Translations under genes and position numbers: made by a program
Shown: piece after piece, positions 51,386 through 60,940 of the stretch
Numbering within the stretch: position 1 is the stretch's first letter
Layout: each line of letters starts with the position of its first letter
Assembly (NCBI RefSeq): GCF_900107605.1
Contig: NZ_FNQJ01000001.1
Span: 1 to 64,000, forward strand
Length of the DNA: 64,000 bases
Direction of reading: 5' to 3'
DNA from: Acidovorax soli
Lineage (GTDB): Bacteria; Pseudomonadota; Gammaproteobacteria; Burkholderiales; Burkholderiaceae_C
The notes under the pieces: model-generated
The model's database searches: none
The model's input: only the letters and a program-made list of their open reading frames with translations
What the model was told of the DNA's origin: nothing

Positions 51386-52648
51386 TTATCCGCCCCTTCG
51401 CATCATGTCGAAAAACTCGACATTGCTCTTGGTGGCCTTCATGTTCTTGATCATGAGCTCCATGGACTCGATCTCGTCCATGTTGTACATGAACTGGCGC
51501 AGGATGCGGGTTTTTTGCAGAATCTCGGGGGCCAGCAGCAGCTCTTCGCGGCGCGTGCCGCTCTTGTTGAGCTCGATGGCGGGGAACACGCGCTTTTCAT
51601 ACAGGCGGCGGTTCAGGTGGATTTCACAGTTGCCCGTGCCCTTGAATTCTTCAAAGATCACCTCGTCCATGCGGCTTCCGGTATCGACCAGCGCCGTGGC
51701 GATGATGGTGAGCGAGCCACCTTCCTCGACCTTGCGTGCGGCACCGAAGAAGCGCTTGGGGCGCTGCAGCGCGGCGGCGTCCACACCGCCCGACAGCACC
51801 TTGCCGCTCGACGGCACGACGTTGTTGTAGGCGCGGGCCAAGCGGGTGATGGAGTCCAGCAGGATCACCACGTCTTTTTTCAGCTCGACCAGGCGCTTGG
51901 CGCGCTCGATCACCATCTCGGCCACGTGCACGTGGCGGGCGGCGGGCTCGTCAAAGGTGGAGGCGATGATTTCGCCCTTCACCGTGCGCTGCATTTCCGT
52001 CACTTCTTCAGGGCGCTCGTCCACCAGCAGCACCATCAGGTGCACATCGGGGTTGTTGGCCGTGATGGCATGGGCGATGTGCTGCATCATCACCGTCTTG
52101 CCGCTCTTGGGCGGAGCGACGATCAGGGCGCGCTGGCCGCGGCCGATGGGCGCGATGATGTCGATGATGCGGCCGGTGATGTTCTCTTCGCTCTTGACGT
52201 CGCGCTCCAGGCGCATCTGCTCCTTGGGGAACAGGGGCGTCAGGTTCTCGAACATCACCTTGTGCTTGTTCTGCTCGGGCGGACCACCATTGACGGAATC
52301 GAGCTTGTTCAGCGCGAAGTAACGTTCACCGTCTTTGGGGGTACGGACCTCCCCTTCGATCATGTCGCCGGTGTGCAGGTTGAAGCGGCGCACCTGGCTG
52401 GGGCTGATGTAGATGTCGTCCGTGCTGGCCGTGAAGCTCGTGTCGGGGCTGCGCAGGAAGCCGAAGCCGTCGGGCAGGATTTCCAGCACGCCGTCGGCAA
52501 TGATTTGTTCCCCGGTCTTGGCGCGCTTCTTGATGATGGCAAACATCAACTCCTGCTTGCGCATGCGGCCCGTGTTTTCGATTTCGAGTTCTTCGGCCTG
52601 CTTCAGGACTTCAGACACGTGCAGTGCCTTGAGTTCGTTTAAGTGCAT
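51386..52648 (-). CDS. rho: Transcription termination factor Rho
   Basis: Rho (420 residues) is the hexameric RNA helicase that terminates unprotected transcripts. The N-terminal domain and cold-shock-like RNA-binding fold ([26 protein letters not shown]) precede the ATPase core with Walker [10 protein letters not shown], the Q-loop and the secondary RNA site. The start is ATG 52648 with AAGGAG upstream; a longer frame to 52762 encodes a Pro-rich stretch without family support. Confidence 0.97.
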   Translation of the reverse strand: MHLNELKALHVSEVLKQAEELEIENTGRMRKQELMFAIIKKRAKTGEQIIADGVLEILPDGFGFLRSPDTSFTASTDDIYISPSQVRRFNLHTGDMIEGEVRTPKDGERYFALNKLDSVNGGPPEQNKHKVMFENLTPLFPKEQMRLERDVKSEENITGRIIDIIAPIGRGQRALIVAPPKSGKTVMMQHIAHAITANNPDVHLMVLLVDERPEEVTEMQRTVKGEIIASTFDEPAARHVHVAEMVIERAKRLVELKKDVVILLDSITRLARAYNNVVPSSGKVLSGGVDAAALQRPKRFFGAARKVEEGGSLTIIATALVDTGSRMDEVIFEEFKGTGNCEIHLNRRLYEKRVFPAIELNKSGTRREELLLAPEILQKTRILRQFMYNMDEIESMELMIKNMKATKSNVEFFDMMRRGG

Positions 52649-52783
52649 GGATTGACTCCTTGGCGGAGCTGGTATGAATCTTTGGGGAGGGGGGCCGGGG
52701 CCGGATGGGCTGCTGTTTGCAGCTCCGGCGCGCCTGGGATCTTGGTCCGGCTGCCAATGCATGCAGCCCGGTGATCTGGAAGA

Positions 52784-52789
52784 ATTATG
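52784..52789 (-). promoter_or_regulatory. Possible rho promoter -10
   Basis: On the minus strand CATAAT in the context TGTCATAATTCT lies about 135 bp before the rho start and after the trxA terminator. No -35 match is evident. The resulting leader would be long, as for rho genes that autoregulate. The rest of the 273-bp gap shows no gene. Confidence 0.3.
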
Positions 52790-52879
52790 ACAGGAAAAAA
52801 AGCGAGGACTTCATGCGAGCGCAATTGAGTCGATGATTGCCGCCGACCCTGGTGCCTGTGTGTGCACAATGCATCCGAT

Positions 52880-52912
52880 AAAAAGCCCCGGTGGCGGCAC
52901 AGCCAGCGGGGC
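52880..52912 (-). terminator. Intrinsic terminator after trxA
   Basis: On the minus strand GCCCCG and CGGGGC enclose an inner TGGC/GCCA stem and are followed by five T (plus-strand 52880-52884). It begins 10 bp after the trxA stop. Confidence 0.8.
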
Positions 52913-52921
52913 GTCGGTGAA

Positions 52922-53254
52922 TCAGGCCAGTTGCTGATCGATGAAGGCGGTCAGTTGCGCCTTGCTCATGGCGCCGACCTTGGTGGCGGCCAGCTGGCCG
53001 TCCTTGAACAGCATCAGCGTGGGGATGCCGCGGATGCCGAACTTGGCAGGGATCTCGCGGTTTTCATCCACGTTCATCTTGGCGATCTGCAGCTTGCCCT
53101 GGTAGGTGCCAGCCACTTCATCCAGGATGGGGGCGATCATCTTGCAGGGGCCGCACCATTCGGCCCAGTAGTCCACCAGCACGGCGGTGCCGGGTTGGAG
53201 CACGTCGGCTTCAAAGCTGGCGTCAGAGACATGTTTGATGAGTGCGCTGGCCAT
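52922..53254 (-). CDS. trxA: Thioredoxin
   Basis: Thioredoxin (110 residues), the general cytoplasmic disulfide reductant. The active site WCGPC is at residues 33-37, and the cis-Pro is in [12 protein letters not shown] 53254 follows AAGGA. It is divergent from the addB-like gene. In some proteobacteria addAB and trxA are also neighbours. Confidence 0.97.
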   Translation of the reverse strand: MASALIKHVSDASFEADVLQPGTAVLVDYWAEWCGPCKMIAPILDEVAGTYQGKLQIAKMNVDENREIPAKFGIRGIPTLMLFKDGQLAATKVGAMSKAQLTAFIDQQLA

Positions 53255-53312
53255 GGCGGATTCCTTGATTTTGAGCGGTTTGCTACCGGTGTACGTTTAA
53301 AGTCTGGGCATT

Positions 53313-55910
53313 GTGACAGAAACCAATCCCATGTTCACCGGTGTGGCCGGGTCTTGCGACGCTATGACAGTCATAGCGAAAAGCGATCAGTGCGCGGCCT
53401 TGTGGCAGCGCGTTCTGGCCCAGGTGGAGGCGCACATGCTGGGGTTGCAGGCCCATCCGGCGCGCACCGTGGTGCTGCTGCCCTATGCCCAGCTCATGCC
53501 CTGGGCGCAGCGTTACTGGGCCTTGCACCATGCCGACGGATTTGCACCCCGTTTCGAAACCACGCGCAACTGGGCCCGCCAGCTGGCCGCTTTTGTACCG
53601 CAAGGCGACGATCTGGCCGGTGACGTGGCGCGCGACACGCTCACCGCACGCGCCTTGCTCGACCGCGCCGGCTTGGCCGCGCAACGCGACGTGCTGGCGG
53701 TGCCCTTGCAAGAGGCTGCCGCCCAGCTGGCAGTGGCTGTGGCCGCCATGGCCCCGGCGCAGCGCGAGACTTGGGGGATGCAGGCGCGCAGCCTGATGAC
53801 GGAGCCTGACGAAGGTTCGACCCTGCGTTTCGAGGCCGTCGTAGCCCGCATTGCGTTCGAATGGGTACTGGCATCGCGCCATGCCACCGATGTGTTGTTC
53901 GAGCCCGGCGTGCGCCAGTCGGTTGATGCCCTGGTGGTTCTGCAAGGCTTTCAGGTGGAGCCCTTGGCACAGGCCCTGCAGGTCCATTGGGGCGACAAGG
54001 CAGCGGCCCTGGCATTGCCGCCTGCGGCACCGGATGCCAACGCGCGCGGCCGCATTGCCCTGCATGCGGCCCAGGATGCCGAAGACGAAGCCCAGCGGGC
54101 GGCGGCCTGTGTGCTGGCCCATCTGGTGGCGGGCCGCACACCAGTGGCGCTGGCGGCCAACGACCGCGCCCTCACGCGCCGCATCGGGGCGCATCTGGCC
54201 AGCTGTGGTGTGGCGGTGCGCGATGAAAACGGCTGGACGCTCTCGACCACCCGGGCGGCCGCGCAGCTGATGGCCGCGCTCAAGGCCTGCGCCTGGAACG
54301 CATCGGCCGACGAGGTGCTGGACTGGCTCAAGCATGCACCGGCCATTGAGCCCGCTGTGCTTGGCGCCTTGGAGCGTGCGTTGCGCAAGGCTTCGGTGGC
54401 CGCCTGGGCGGGCGCGGCCGGACGCAACTGGGCCGACAAGCCCGCGCTGGCGGCCTGTGTGGCCCAGGTGCAGGAATGGTGCGAAGGCCTGCGCGCGCCG
54501 CGTCCGCTGGCGCAGTGGCTGCAGTCCCTGCGTGGCCTGCTGGTGGCCAGTGGCCAGTGGCCCCGGCTCGAAGCGGAGGCCGCAGGCGCCCGCGTGCTGA
54601 CGGCACTGCGCCTGCAAGCGGGCCAGGAGGCCGAGCTGGAGGGCTGGGGCAGCGCCGGCCGGCGCATGGCCCTGGCCGAGTTCACCCGCTGGGCCAACGA
54701 GGTGCTGGAAGCCGCGCGCTATGTACCCAGCCAGATGGGCGATGCGCCCGTGATCGTATTGCCCATGCCCCAGTTGCTGGCCCGCCCGTTTGCCGCCCTG
54801 GTGCTGCCCGGCTGCGATGAAAAGCGCCTGCAGCCCTCGCCCGAACCAGTCGGCGACTGGACCCCCGCGCAGCGCCAGGCCTGGGGCCTGCCCACGCGCG
54901 AATCGCTGGAGACCGCCCAGCGCGCCGCCTGGCAGCATGCTCTGCAGACACCGGCCGTGGATGTGCTCTGGCGCACGGGCGACGAAGGCGGCGAGCCCCT
55001 GCTGGCCAGCGCGCTGGTGCTGGCGCTGCACCTCGAAGGCGCGGCCACCCAAGGTGCCGACGACCGCAGCCAGCGCACCGTGGCGGCGCATCCCACGGCG
55101 CGGCCCTTGCCCGATGGGCGCGCGCTGCCCGTGCTGCGCCTGTCGTCCACCGCGTATTCCGATCTGCGGCATTGCCCCTACCGTTTTTTTGCGCTGCGCC
55201 AGCTGGGCCTGCAGGAGGCCGACGAGCTGGCCGCCGAGGTGGACAAGCGCGACTTCGGCAACTGGCTGCACGCGGTGCTGCAGCACTTTCATGAAGGCTT
55301 GCTGGCTGAGCCAACGGACGACGCAGCCACCCGCATCGCCCGCATGGATGGCGCAGCGCAGGCCGTCACGCTGCAACAAGGCTTGGGCGAGGGTGACTTT
55401 CTGCCGTTTGCCGCAGGCTGGCCGCAGGTGCGTGACGGCTATCTGCGCTGGCTCGCGCAGCATGAACAGGCCGGGGGGCACTTTCGGCAGGCCGAGGTGC
55501 AAGCCAGCCAGCCGCTGGGCGCCCTGCAGCTCGTGGGCACCATCGACCGCATCGATGCCGTTTCGTCCACGGGTGAGCCCGCGCCGCTGGTCATCGACTA
55601 CAAGACCGAGAACGACACCGCCACGCGCCAGCGCATCAAGGCGGGCGCGGAAGACACCCAGCTCGCGTTCTACGCCGCCTTGCTGAGCCACGACACGCTG
55701 CGTGCCGCCTACGTGAACGTGGGCGAGCGCGGCGAGACGCAAATGCACGAACAGGACGAGGTGGTGCACCTGCGCGACCTGCTGGTGGAGGGCATTCAGC
55801 ACGACTTCGCCCGCATTGCGGCTGGCGCGCCCATGCGCGCGCTGGGCGAGGGCAGCGTGTGCGACTACTGCGCCGCGCGGGGACTGTGCCGAAAAGACTT
55901 CTGGAAATGA
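53313..55910 (+). CDS. addB: AddB-like PD-(D/E)XK nuclease
   Basis: An 865-residue protein with an inactive-helicase-like N-terminal part and a C-terminal RecB-type nuclease. The nuclease motif is GTIDRIDAV...VIDYKTEN, and four Cys are placed as in the AddB iron-sulphur cluster: one in RHCPYRFF and three in VCDYCAARGLC (C-x2-C-x5-C). With the helicase-nuclease downstream it probably forms the two-subunit AddAB machine that resects double-strand breaks. The start is uncertain: GTG 53313 is used, but ATG 53331 or 53364 are possible, and none has a strong ribosome binding site. Confidence 0.82.
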   Translation: MTETNPMFTGVAGSCDAMTVIAKSDQCAALWQRVLAQVEAHMLGLQAHPARTVVLLPYAQLMPWAQRYWALHHADGFAPRFETTRNWARQLAAFVPQGDDLAGDVARDTLTARALLDRAGLAAQRDVLAVPLQEAAAQLAVAVAAMAPAQRETWGMQARSLMTEPDEGSTLRFEAVVARIAFEWVLASRHATDVLFEPGVRQSVDALVVLQGFQVEPLAQALQVHWGDKAAALALPPAAPDANARGRIALHAAQDAEDEAQRAAACVLAHLVAGRTPVALAANDRALTRRIGAHLASCGVAVRDENGWTLSTTRAAAQLMAALKACAWNASADEVLDWLKHAPAIEPAVLGALERALRKASVAAWAGAAGRNWADKPALAACVAQVQEWCEGLRAPRPLAQWLQSLRGLLVASGQWPRLEAEAAGARVLTALRLQAGQEAELEGWGSAGRRMALAEFTRWANEVLEAARYVPSQMGDAPVIVLPMPQLLARPFAALVLPGCDEKRLQPSPEPVGDWTPAQRQAWGLPTRESLETAQRAAWQHALQTPAVDVLWRTGDEGGEPLLASALVLALHLEGAATQGADDRSQRTVAAHPTARPLPDGRALPVLRLSSTAYSDLRHCPYRFFALRQLGLQEADELAAEVDKRDFGNWLHAVLQHFHEGLLAEPTDDAATRIARMDGAAQAVTLQQGLGEGDFLPFAAGWPQVRDGYLRWLAQHEQAGGHFRQAEVQASQPLGALQLVGTIDRIDAVSSTGEPAPLVIDYKTENDTATRQRIKAGAEDTQLAFYAALLSHDTLRAAYVNVGERGETQMHEQDEVVHLRDLLVEGIQHDFARIAAGAPMRALGEGSVCDYCAARGLCRKDFWK

Positions 55911-55920
55911 ACAGGAACAC

Positions 55921-56040
55921 CCCCCTGAGCCGCTTCGCGGCTTCCCCCCTCTCTCGGCTGCGCCGGGAGGGGGAACGACGCCAGCGCGGCGGGGTGGCCC
56001 TTGCGCGACGTCTCTCGCCCGGGCGCGCGCCGGGTTCACA
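55921..56040. repeat. Hairpin-rich ~120-bp intergenic repeat, copy A
   Basis: It begins CCCCCTGAGCCGCTTCGCGG and ends near CGCGCCGGGTT. It contains a tight hairpin (AGCCGC-TTC-GCGGCT) and a longer one (C-rich arm, CGGC...GCCG, G-rich arm), then a conserved GCGGCGGGGTGGCCCTTGCG block. Copy B lies at 63554-63680. It separates addB from addA. Confidence 0.72.
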
Positions 56041-56075
56041 GATCACTTGCGGGCAGAGCACCGTGGATCACCAGA

Positions 56076-59000
56076 ATGACTGAACAAGCGGCTTACGAAC
56101 ACAACGGCCACCCGGTCTCGCGCGCGGCCTTCTACGCCATCGCCTGCGACCCCGCGCGCAGCGTGGCCGTGGAGGCCTGCGCGGGCGCGGGCAAGACCTG
56201 GATGCTGGTCTCGCGCATGCTGCGCGCCTTGCTCGACGGCGCTGCGCCGCATGAAATTTTGGCCATCACCTTCACCAAGAAGGCCGCCGGCGAAATGCGC
56301 CAGCGGCTGCAGGAGTGGCTGGAGACGTTTGCCCAGGCCCCGCTGGATACCTTGGGCGCAGAGCTGGTTTCAAGAGGAGTCAGCCCCGAGCGCGCCCTGG
56401 AAAAACGCGAGGCGCTGCAAAATCTATACCGCCAGATACTGGCCAGCGGCCGTCCGGTGCAGATCCGCACCTTTCACAGCTGGTTTGCGGCGCTGCTCGG
56501 CACGGCCCCGCTGGCGCTGCTGCAGGCGCAGGGGCTGCCGGCCAATTTTGAGCTGCTCGAAGACGATGCCGAGGCCGTGCGCGAGGTGTGGGGGCCGTTC
56601 CTGCAGACTGTCGCCACCAGCGCCTCGCTGCGTGCCGACTACGAGGCCGTGGTGGCCCGCCATGGCCGCTCGCAAACGCACAAGGCGCTGGCGGCGGCGC
56701 TGGCCAAGCGGGTGGAGTTTGACCTGGCCGATGCGGCGGGCGTGGTCGATGCCTCGGTGCCGCCGGCAGGGGCGCTGTTCCCCGATCTGTCGGACGAAAA
56801 CGACCCGGCCCTCGCGCTGCTGCGCCGTGAGCGCGATGCCCTGTTGGCCGCGGCGCTCGCGTTGGGGCGGGCCAGTGCGCCCACCTTCTCGGCCAAGGGC
56901 GTTGCGCTGGAAACGGCGGTCAGCCACGAAGACGCCGATGGCCTGATCGACGCCTTGCTCACCCAAAAGGGCGAGCCGCGCAAGTTCAACGACAAGCTGG
57001 CCGGGATCGAGCAGGTGCGCCACGTCCAGACGCTGTGCCAGCGCGCACTCACCGCCCGCCGCCAGCACGAGGCCTGGCAGCACCAGCAGCGCATGGCCCG
57101 CCTGGCGCGCTGCCTGATTGCGGAGTTTGCCGCCGTCAAGCACCAGCATGGCTGGGTGGACATGAACGATGTGGAACGCACGGCCCTGGTCATGCTGGCC
57201 GACCCCGTGCTCTCGGGCTGGGTGCAGGAGCGGCTCGATGCGCGCATCCGCCACCTGCTGGTCGATGAGTTCCAGGACACCAACCCGCTGCAGTGGCAGG
57301 CACTGCACGCCTGGCTGGCGGGCTATGCGGGCTCGGGCGGCGGTGCCACGGCGCCCAGTGTGTTCATCGTGGGCGACCCCAAGCAGAGCATCTACCGCTT
57401 TCGCCGCGCCGAGCCGCAGGTGTTCATTGCCGCGCAGGCCTTTGTGCGCGACGGCCTCTCGGGTGACCTGCTCAGTTGCGACCACACGCGCCGCAACGCC
57501 ACGGGCGTGATCGCCGCTGTGAACCATGTGATGGGCACAGCGCAGGCGCAACACGAGACGAGCGGATTTGGTGAAACCTTCGGTTTTCGCGACCACACCA
57601 CCGAATCCAAAGACCCCGGCGTGTTGCTGCGCCTGCCCGCCATCCTGCCGCCCGATACGGGTGGTGGTGGGGCGGCCGACCCGCTCGCCTGGCGCGACAG
57701 CCTGACCGAGCCACGTCACGAAGCCGAAGAAACCCAGCGCATGCGCGAATGCACGCAGGCCGCCGCCTGGGTGGCGGCGCAGATTGCGCAAGGCACGCCG
57801 CCCAACGAAGTGCTGGTGCTGGCCCGCAAGCGCGACCGGCTCGCTGTCATGCAGGAGGCCTTGCGTGCCCTGCATTTGCCCTGCGTGCAGCCCGAAAAGG
57901 CCGACCTGTTCGATGCGCCCGAGGTGCAGGACATGGTGGCGCTGCTCGATGCGCTGGTTTCCACCGGGCATGACCTGTCGCTGGCCCGTGCGCTCAAGTC
58001 GCCGCTGTTCGGGCTGAATGATGATGCCCTGGTAGCGCTGGCCTTGCTGCGCCGCCAGCCCGGGCATGCCAGCAGCAGCTGGTTTGAGTTGCTTCAAAAA
58101 AGTGAGCTGCTACCGATTGAGCTGCAAGCGCTAGCGACCCATCTGATTCAGTACAAGGCGTGGGTGGATGCGCTGCCGCCACACGATGCGCTGCACGCCA
58201 TCTACCAGCATGGCGACGTGCTGGCCCGCTTTGCCGGCGCCGCCCCCGCCGCGCAGCGCATGGCGGTGCTGGCCAATCTGCGCGCGCTGCTGTCGGCCGC
58301 GCTGCAGCACGACGGCGGCCGCTACCTCACGCCCTATGCCTTTGTGCGCGCCATGAAAAAGGGCGGCGTGCGCGCACCCGGCCGGGTGGATGCGCAGGCC
58401 GTGCGCCTGCTCACCGTGCATGGCGCCAAGGGGCTGGAGGCGCGCTGCGTGCTGCTGCTCGACACCGACACCCGCCCGCAGAAGGCAGAGACCATGGGCG
58501 TGCTGGTGGATTGGCCCGGCGAGCAGGCCGTGCCCGCAGGTTTCGTCTTTCTGGCCAGCGAATCCAGCCCGCCGCCCAGCGCTGAAGCCGCCCTGGCCAC
58601 CGAGCAGCAGGCCCGCCAGCGCGAAGAACTCAACATGCTCTACGTAGCCATGACGCGCGCCAAACACTGCCTGGCGCTGTCGTCGGTGGCGCCCAGCGTG
58701 TCTGCGCCGGGCAGCTGGTGGAACCGGCTGGAGCCGCTGCTGGCGGATGTGGAGGCCTTGGACGAAGCGGTTGCATCCGATGGGTTTGTCGCCACGACGG
58801 ACAGCGTTCACGACCAGTTCACCTTGGCTGAGTTGCCGGGGCTTCCTGCCGAATTGCGCGCCACTCCCGGGGCTGGGCAAGAGGGCGTCGGCCCGGCTGA
58901 CCCGGAGGCATCGCTGTCCACCCCCGCATCGCGCTTGGGCGAGGCCATGCACCAGTTGCTGGAGCAGGCCGGTGTGGCCGGTGCGCCGCTGGCCGAGCTG

Positions 59001-59513
59001 CGTGCCAACGGCTGGTCCATGGCCCGCATCGCGCGCCTGGCGCAGGACTTCGACATCACCGTGGGCGCCGCGCGCACCGCCGCCCAGACCGCCCGGCGCA
59101 TCCTGGCGGGCGAGGGTGCCTGGGCCTGGGATGCCACGGTGGTGGACACCGCCATCAACGAGGCGCCCCTGCGCCACCAGGGCCAGAGCCTGCGCATCGA
59201 CCGCCTGGTGCACTGCCACCAGCCGCCCGAGCGCAAGGGCTGGTGGGTGCTGGACTACAAAAGCGCTGCCGAGCCCGAGCGCCAGCCCGCGCTGATGGCG
59301 CAGTTGCAGCGCTACCGCGCGGCGGTATCGGGGCAGGCACCCGGCGAGCCGGTGCGGGCGGCGTTCCTCACGGGCGACGGGCGCATGGTGCCGCTGTCCG
59401 ATGGCGCCCCTCCCGCCGAAGCTGCCTTGACGGCTGGCGCGGATCGGGCGGCGCAGGCCTTGCGGCATACTCTCGCCCCCGCGCCGGGGCCTGCCCAAGG
59501 CTCCTTGTTCTGA
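56076..59513 (+). CDS. addA: AddA-like UvrD/Rep helicase with C-terminal nuclease
   Basis: A 1145-residue superfamily 1A helicase-nuclease. Walker A is VEACAGAGKTWML near residue 35, followed by the TFTKKAAGEMRQRL motif Ia, motif II VDEFQDTNPLQW, motif III GDPKQSIYRFR, and motif VI LYVAMTRAKHCL. The C-terminal nuclease is shown by WVLDYKSA. This is the AddA/RecB layout; its partner is the upstream gene. ATG 56076 is chosen because the longer frame reads through a repeat. The loop SELLPIELQALATHL is encoded by a copy of the AGCGCT repeat. Confidence 0.87.
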   Translation: MTEQAAYEHNGHPVSRAAFYAIACDPARSVAVEACAGAGKTWMLVSRMLRALLDGAAPHEILAITFTKKAAGEMRQRLQEWLETFAQAPLDTLGAELVSRGVSPERALEKREALQNLYRQILASGRPVQIRTFHSWFAALLGTAPLALLQAQGLPANFELLEDDAEAVREVWGPFLQTVATSASLRADYEAVVARHGRSQTHKALAAALAKRVEFDLADAAGVVDASVPPAGALFPDLSDENDPALALLRRERDALLAAALALGRASAPTFSAKGVALETAVSHEDADGLIDALLTQKGEPRKFNDKLAGIEQVRHVQTLCQRALTARRQHEAWQHQQRMARLARCLIAEFAAVKHQHGWVDMNDVERTALVMLADPVLSGWVQERLDARIRHLLVDEFQDTNPLQWQALHAWLAGYAGSGGGATAPSVFIVGDPKQSIYRFRRAEPQVFIAAQAFVRDGLSGDLLSCDHTRRNATGVIAAVNHVMGTAQAQHETSGFGETFGFRDHTTESKDPGVLLRLPAILPPDTGGGGAADPLAWRDSLTEPRHEAEETQRMRECTQAAAWVAAQIAQGTPPNEVLVLARKRDRLAVMQEALRALHLPCVQPEKADLFDAPEVQDMVALLDALVSTGHDLSLARALKSPLFGLNDDALVALALLRRQPGHASSSWFELLQKSELLPIELQALATHLIQYKAWVDALPPHDALHAIYQHGDVLARFAGAAPAAQRMAVLANLRALLSAALQHDGGRYLTPYAFVRAMKKGGVRAPGRVDAQAVRLLTVHGAKGLEARCVLLLDTDTRPQKAETMGVLVDWPGEQAVPAGFVFLASESSPPPSAEAALATEQQARQREELNMLYVAMTRAKHCLALSSVAPSVSAPGSWWNRLEPLLADVEALDEAVASDGFVATTDSVHDQFTLAELPGLPAELRATPGAGQEGVGPADPEASLSTPASRLGEAMHQLLEQAGVAGAPLAELRANGWSMARIARLAQDFDITVGAARTAAQTARRILAGEGAWAWDATVVDTAINEAPLRHQGQSLRIDRLVHCHQPPERKGWWVLDYKSAAEPERQPALMAQLQRYRAAVSGQAPGEPVRAAFLTGDGRMVPLSDGAPPAEAALTAGADRAAQALRHTLAPAPGPAQGSLF
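58091..58137. repeat. AGCGCT palindromic repeat, copy 6 (inside addA)
   Basis: On the minus strand CTAGCGCTTGCAGCTCAATC and the following GGTAGCAGCTC...TTTTTTG match copy 1 at about 28 of 40 positions by eye, the best match among coding copies. The left arm on the plus strand (ACCGATTG) has decayed. It encodes part of a variable helicase loop. Confidence 0.55.
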
Positions 59514-59550
59514 GCGCCGAACGTTGTCGATGGATTGAAAGGTTTTCCCC

Positions 59551-60909
59551 ATGAATGCACCTACCCCCCTGGCCACCGATGCGTCCAGCCCGTTGCACTG
59601 CGATGCCGTCATCGTGGGGGGCGGCCCCGCCGGGCTGATGGCGGCCGAGGTGCTGGCGCAGGCGGGTGTGGCGGTGCATCTGTTTGATGTCATGGCCTCG
59701 GTGGGACGCAAATTCCTGCTGGCGGGCAAGGGCGGGCTCAACCTCACGCATTCCGAGTCGCACGCGCCTTTTGTCAGCCGTTACGCCGGGCGCCAGCCGC
59801 AGATCGAGCCGCTCGTCCAGGCCTTTGGCGGGCCCGAGGTGCGTGCCTGGGCGCAGGGGCTGGGGGTGGAAACCTTTGTGGGCACGTCGGGCCGCGTGTT
59901 CCCGACCGACATGAAGGCCGCGCCGCTGCTGCGTGCCTGGCTGCAGCGCCTGCGCGGGCTGGGGGTGCGGTTCCACATGCGCCACCGCTGGCTGGGTTGG
60001 GGCGGGGACGGCGCCCTGCGTTTCGCGGCGCCTGTGGGTGAGGTGCAGGTCACGGCGCGCGCCGTGGTGCTGGCGCTGGGCGGCGGCAGCTGGGCGCGTC
60101 TGGGGGCCGATGGCGCCTGGGTTTCGCTGCTGGCGCAACGCGGCGTGGCCGTGGCGCCGCTGCGCCCCGCCAATTGCGGCTTCGATGTGCCGCGCGTGGA
60201 TGCACCCGCCGGCGAAACCCGCCGCGCATTCCTGCAGGAGCTGCTGGGCCGCTCGCCCGAGGGCGCCGTGGGCTGGACGCCGCACTTTGCCGAGCGGTTT
60301 GCCGGCCAGCCTTTCAAATCGGTGGCGCTCAGTTTTACCGACAGCCAGGGCCGCCATTTCAGCCGCCGCGGCGAGTTCGTGGCCACGGCCACGGGCGTGG
60401 AGGGCAGCCTGGTCTATGCCGCATCGCAGCTGCTGCGCGACGAGATCGAGGCCCATGGCCATGCCACGTTCCACCTCGATCTGCTACCGGACCATGCGCC
60501 TGAGCGTGTTTTGGTGGAAGTGCGCCACCCGCGCGGCTCACGCTCGCTGTCCAGTCACCTCAAGAGCCGCCTGGGGCTCGACGGCATCAAGGCCGGCATC
60601 CTGTATGAACACTTGGGCAAGGACGGCATGAACGACCCGTTAGCTCTGGCCCATGCCATCAAGGCCCTGCCCATCACCGTGGTGGCCGCGCGCCCGCTGG
60701 ACGAGGCCATCAGCACGGCCGGCGGCGTCGCGTTCGAGGCGCTGGACGAGCACCTCATGGCCATCGCCGCGCCCGGTGTGTTCTGCGCGGGCGAGATGCT
60801 CGATTGGGAGGCCCCCACCGGGGGCTACCTGCTCACGGCCAGCCTGGCCAGCGGCATGCGGGCGGGGCAAGGGGTTTTGAGGTTTTTGGGCACCGGCGCT
60901 GGAGGATAA
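59551..60909 (+). CDS. HI0933-family flavoprotein (TIGR03862 type)
   Basis: A 452-residue FAD protein of the HI0933/YhiN family. The Rossmann motif GGGPAGLMAAE is near residue 23, followed by GRKFLLAGKGGLNLTHSE, the family hallmark, and a C-terminal AGEMLDWEAPTGGYLL that closes the FAD site. The reaction is unknown. ATG 59551 starts a short leader before the dinucleotide fold. The final residues (TGAGG) and the TAA stop come from a palindromic repeat. Confidence 0.82.
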   Translation: MNAPTPLATDASSPLHCDAVIVGGGPAGLMAAEVLAQAGVAVHLFDVMASVGRKFLLAGKGGLNLTHSESHAPFVSRYAGRQPQIEPLVQAFGGPEVRAWAQGLGVETFVGTSGRVFPTDMKAAPLLRAWLQRLRGLGVRFHMRHRWLGWGGDGALRFAAPVGEVQVTARAVVLALGGGSWARLGADGAWVSLLAQRGVAVAPLRPANCGFDVPRVDAPAGETRRAFLQELLGRSPEGAVGWTPHFAERFAGQPFKSVALSFTDSQGRHFSRRGEFVATATGVEGSLVYAASQLLRDEIEAHGHATFHLDLLPDHAPERVLVEVRHPRGSRSLSSHLKSRLGLDGIKAGILYEHLGKDGMNDPLALAHAIKALPITVVAARPLDEAISTAGGVAFEALDEHLMAIAAPGVFCAGEMLDWEAPTGGYLLTASLASGMRAGQGVLRFLGTGAGG

Positions 60910-60930
60910 AGCGCCAGCAGCTGTTGAAAA
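60895..60930. repeat. AGCGCT palindromic repeat, copy 7 (flavoprotein 3' end)
   Basis: Arms GGCGCT (60895-60900) and AGCGCC (60910-60915) followed by AGCAGCTGTTGAAAA match copy 1 at about 23 of 31 positions by eye. The flavoprotein stop (TAA 60907-60909) lies in its loop, and the convergent DUF882 gene ends 11 bp beyond it. Confidence 0.62.
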
Positions 60931-60940
60931 CAGAGCTTTT

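Noticed and set aside
53283-56039. Antisense open frame of 918 codons over the addB-like gene
   Set aside because: Opposite strand has the AddB nuclease and Cys motifs; the antisense product has none and runs into the intergenic repeat.
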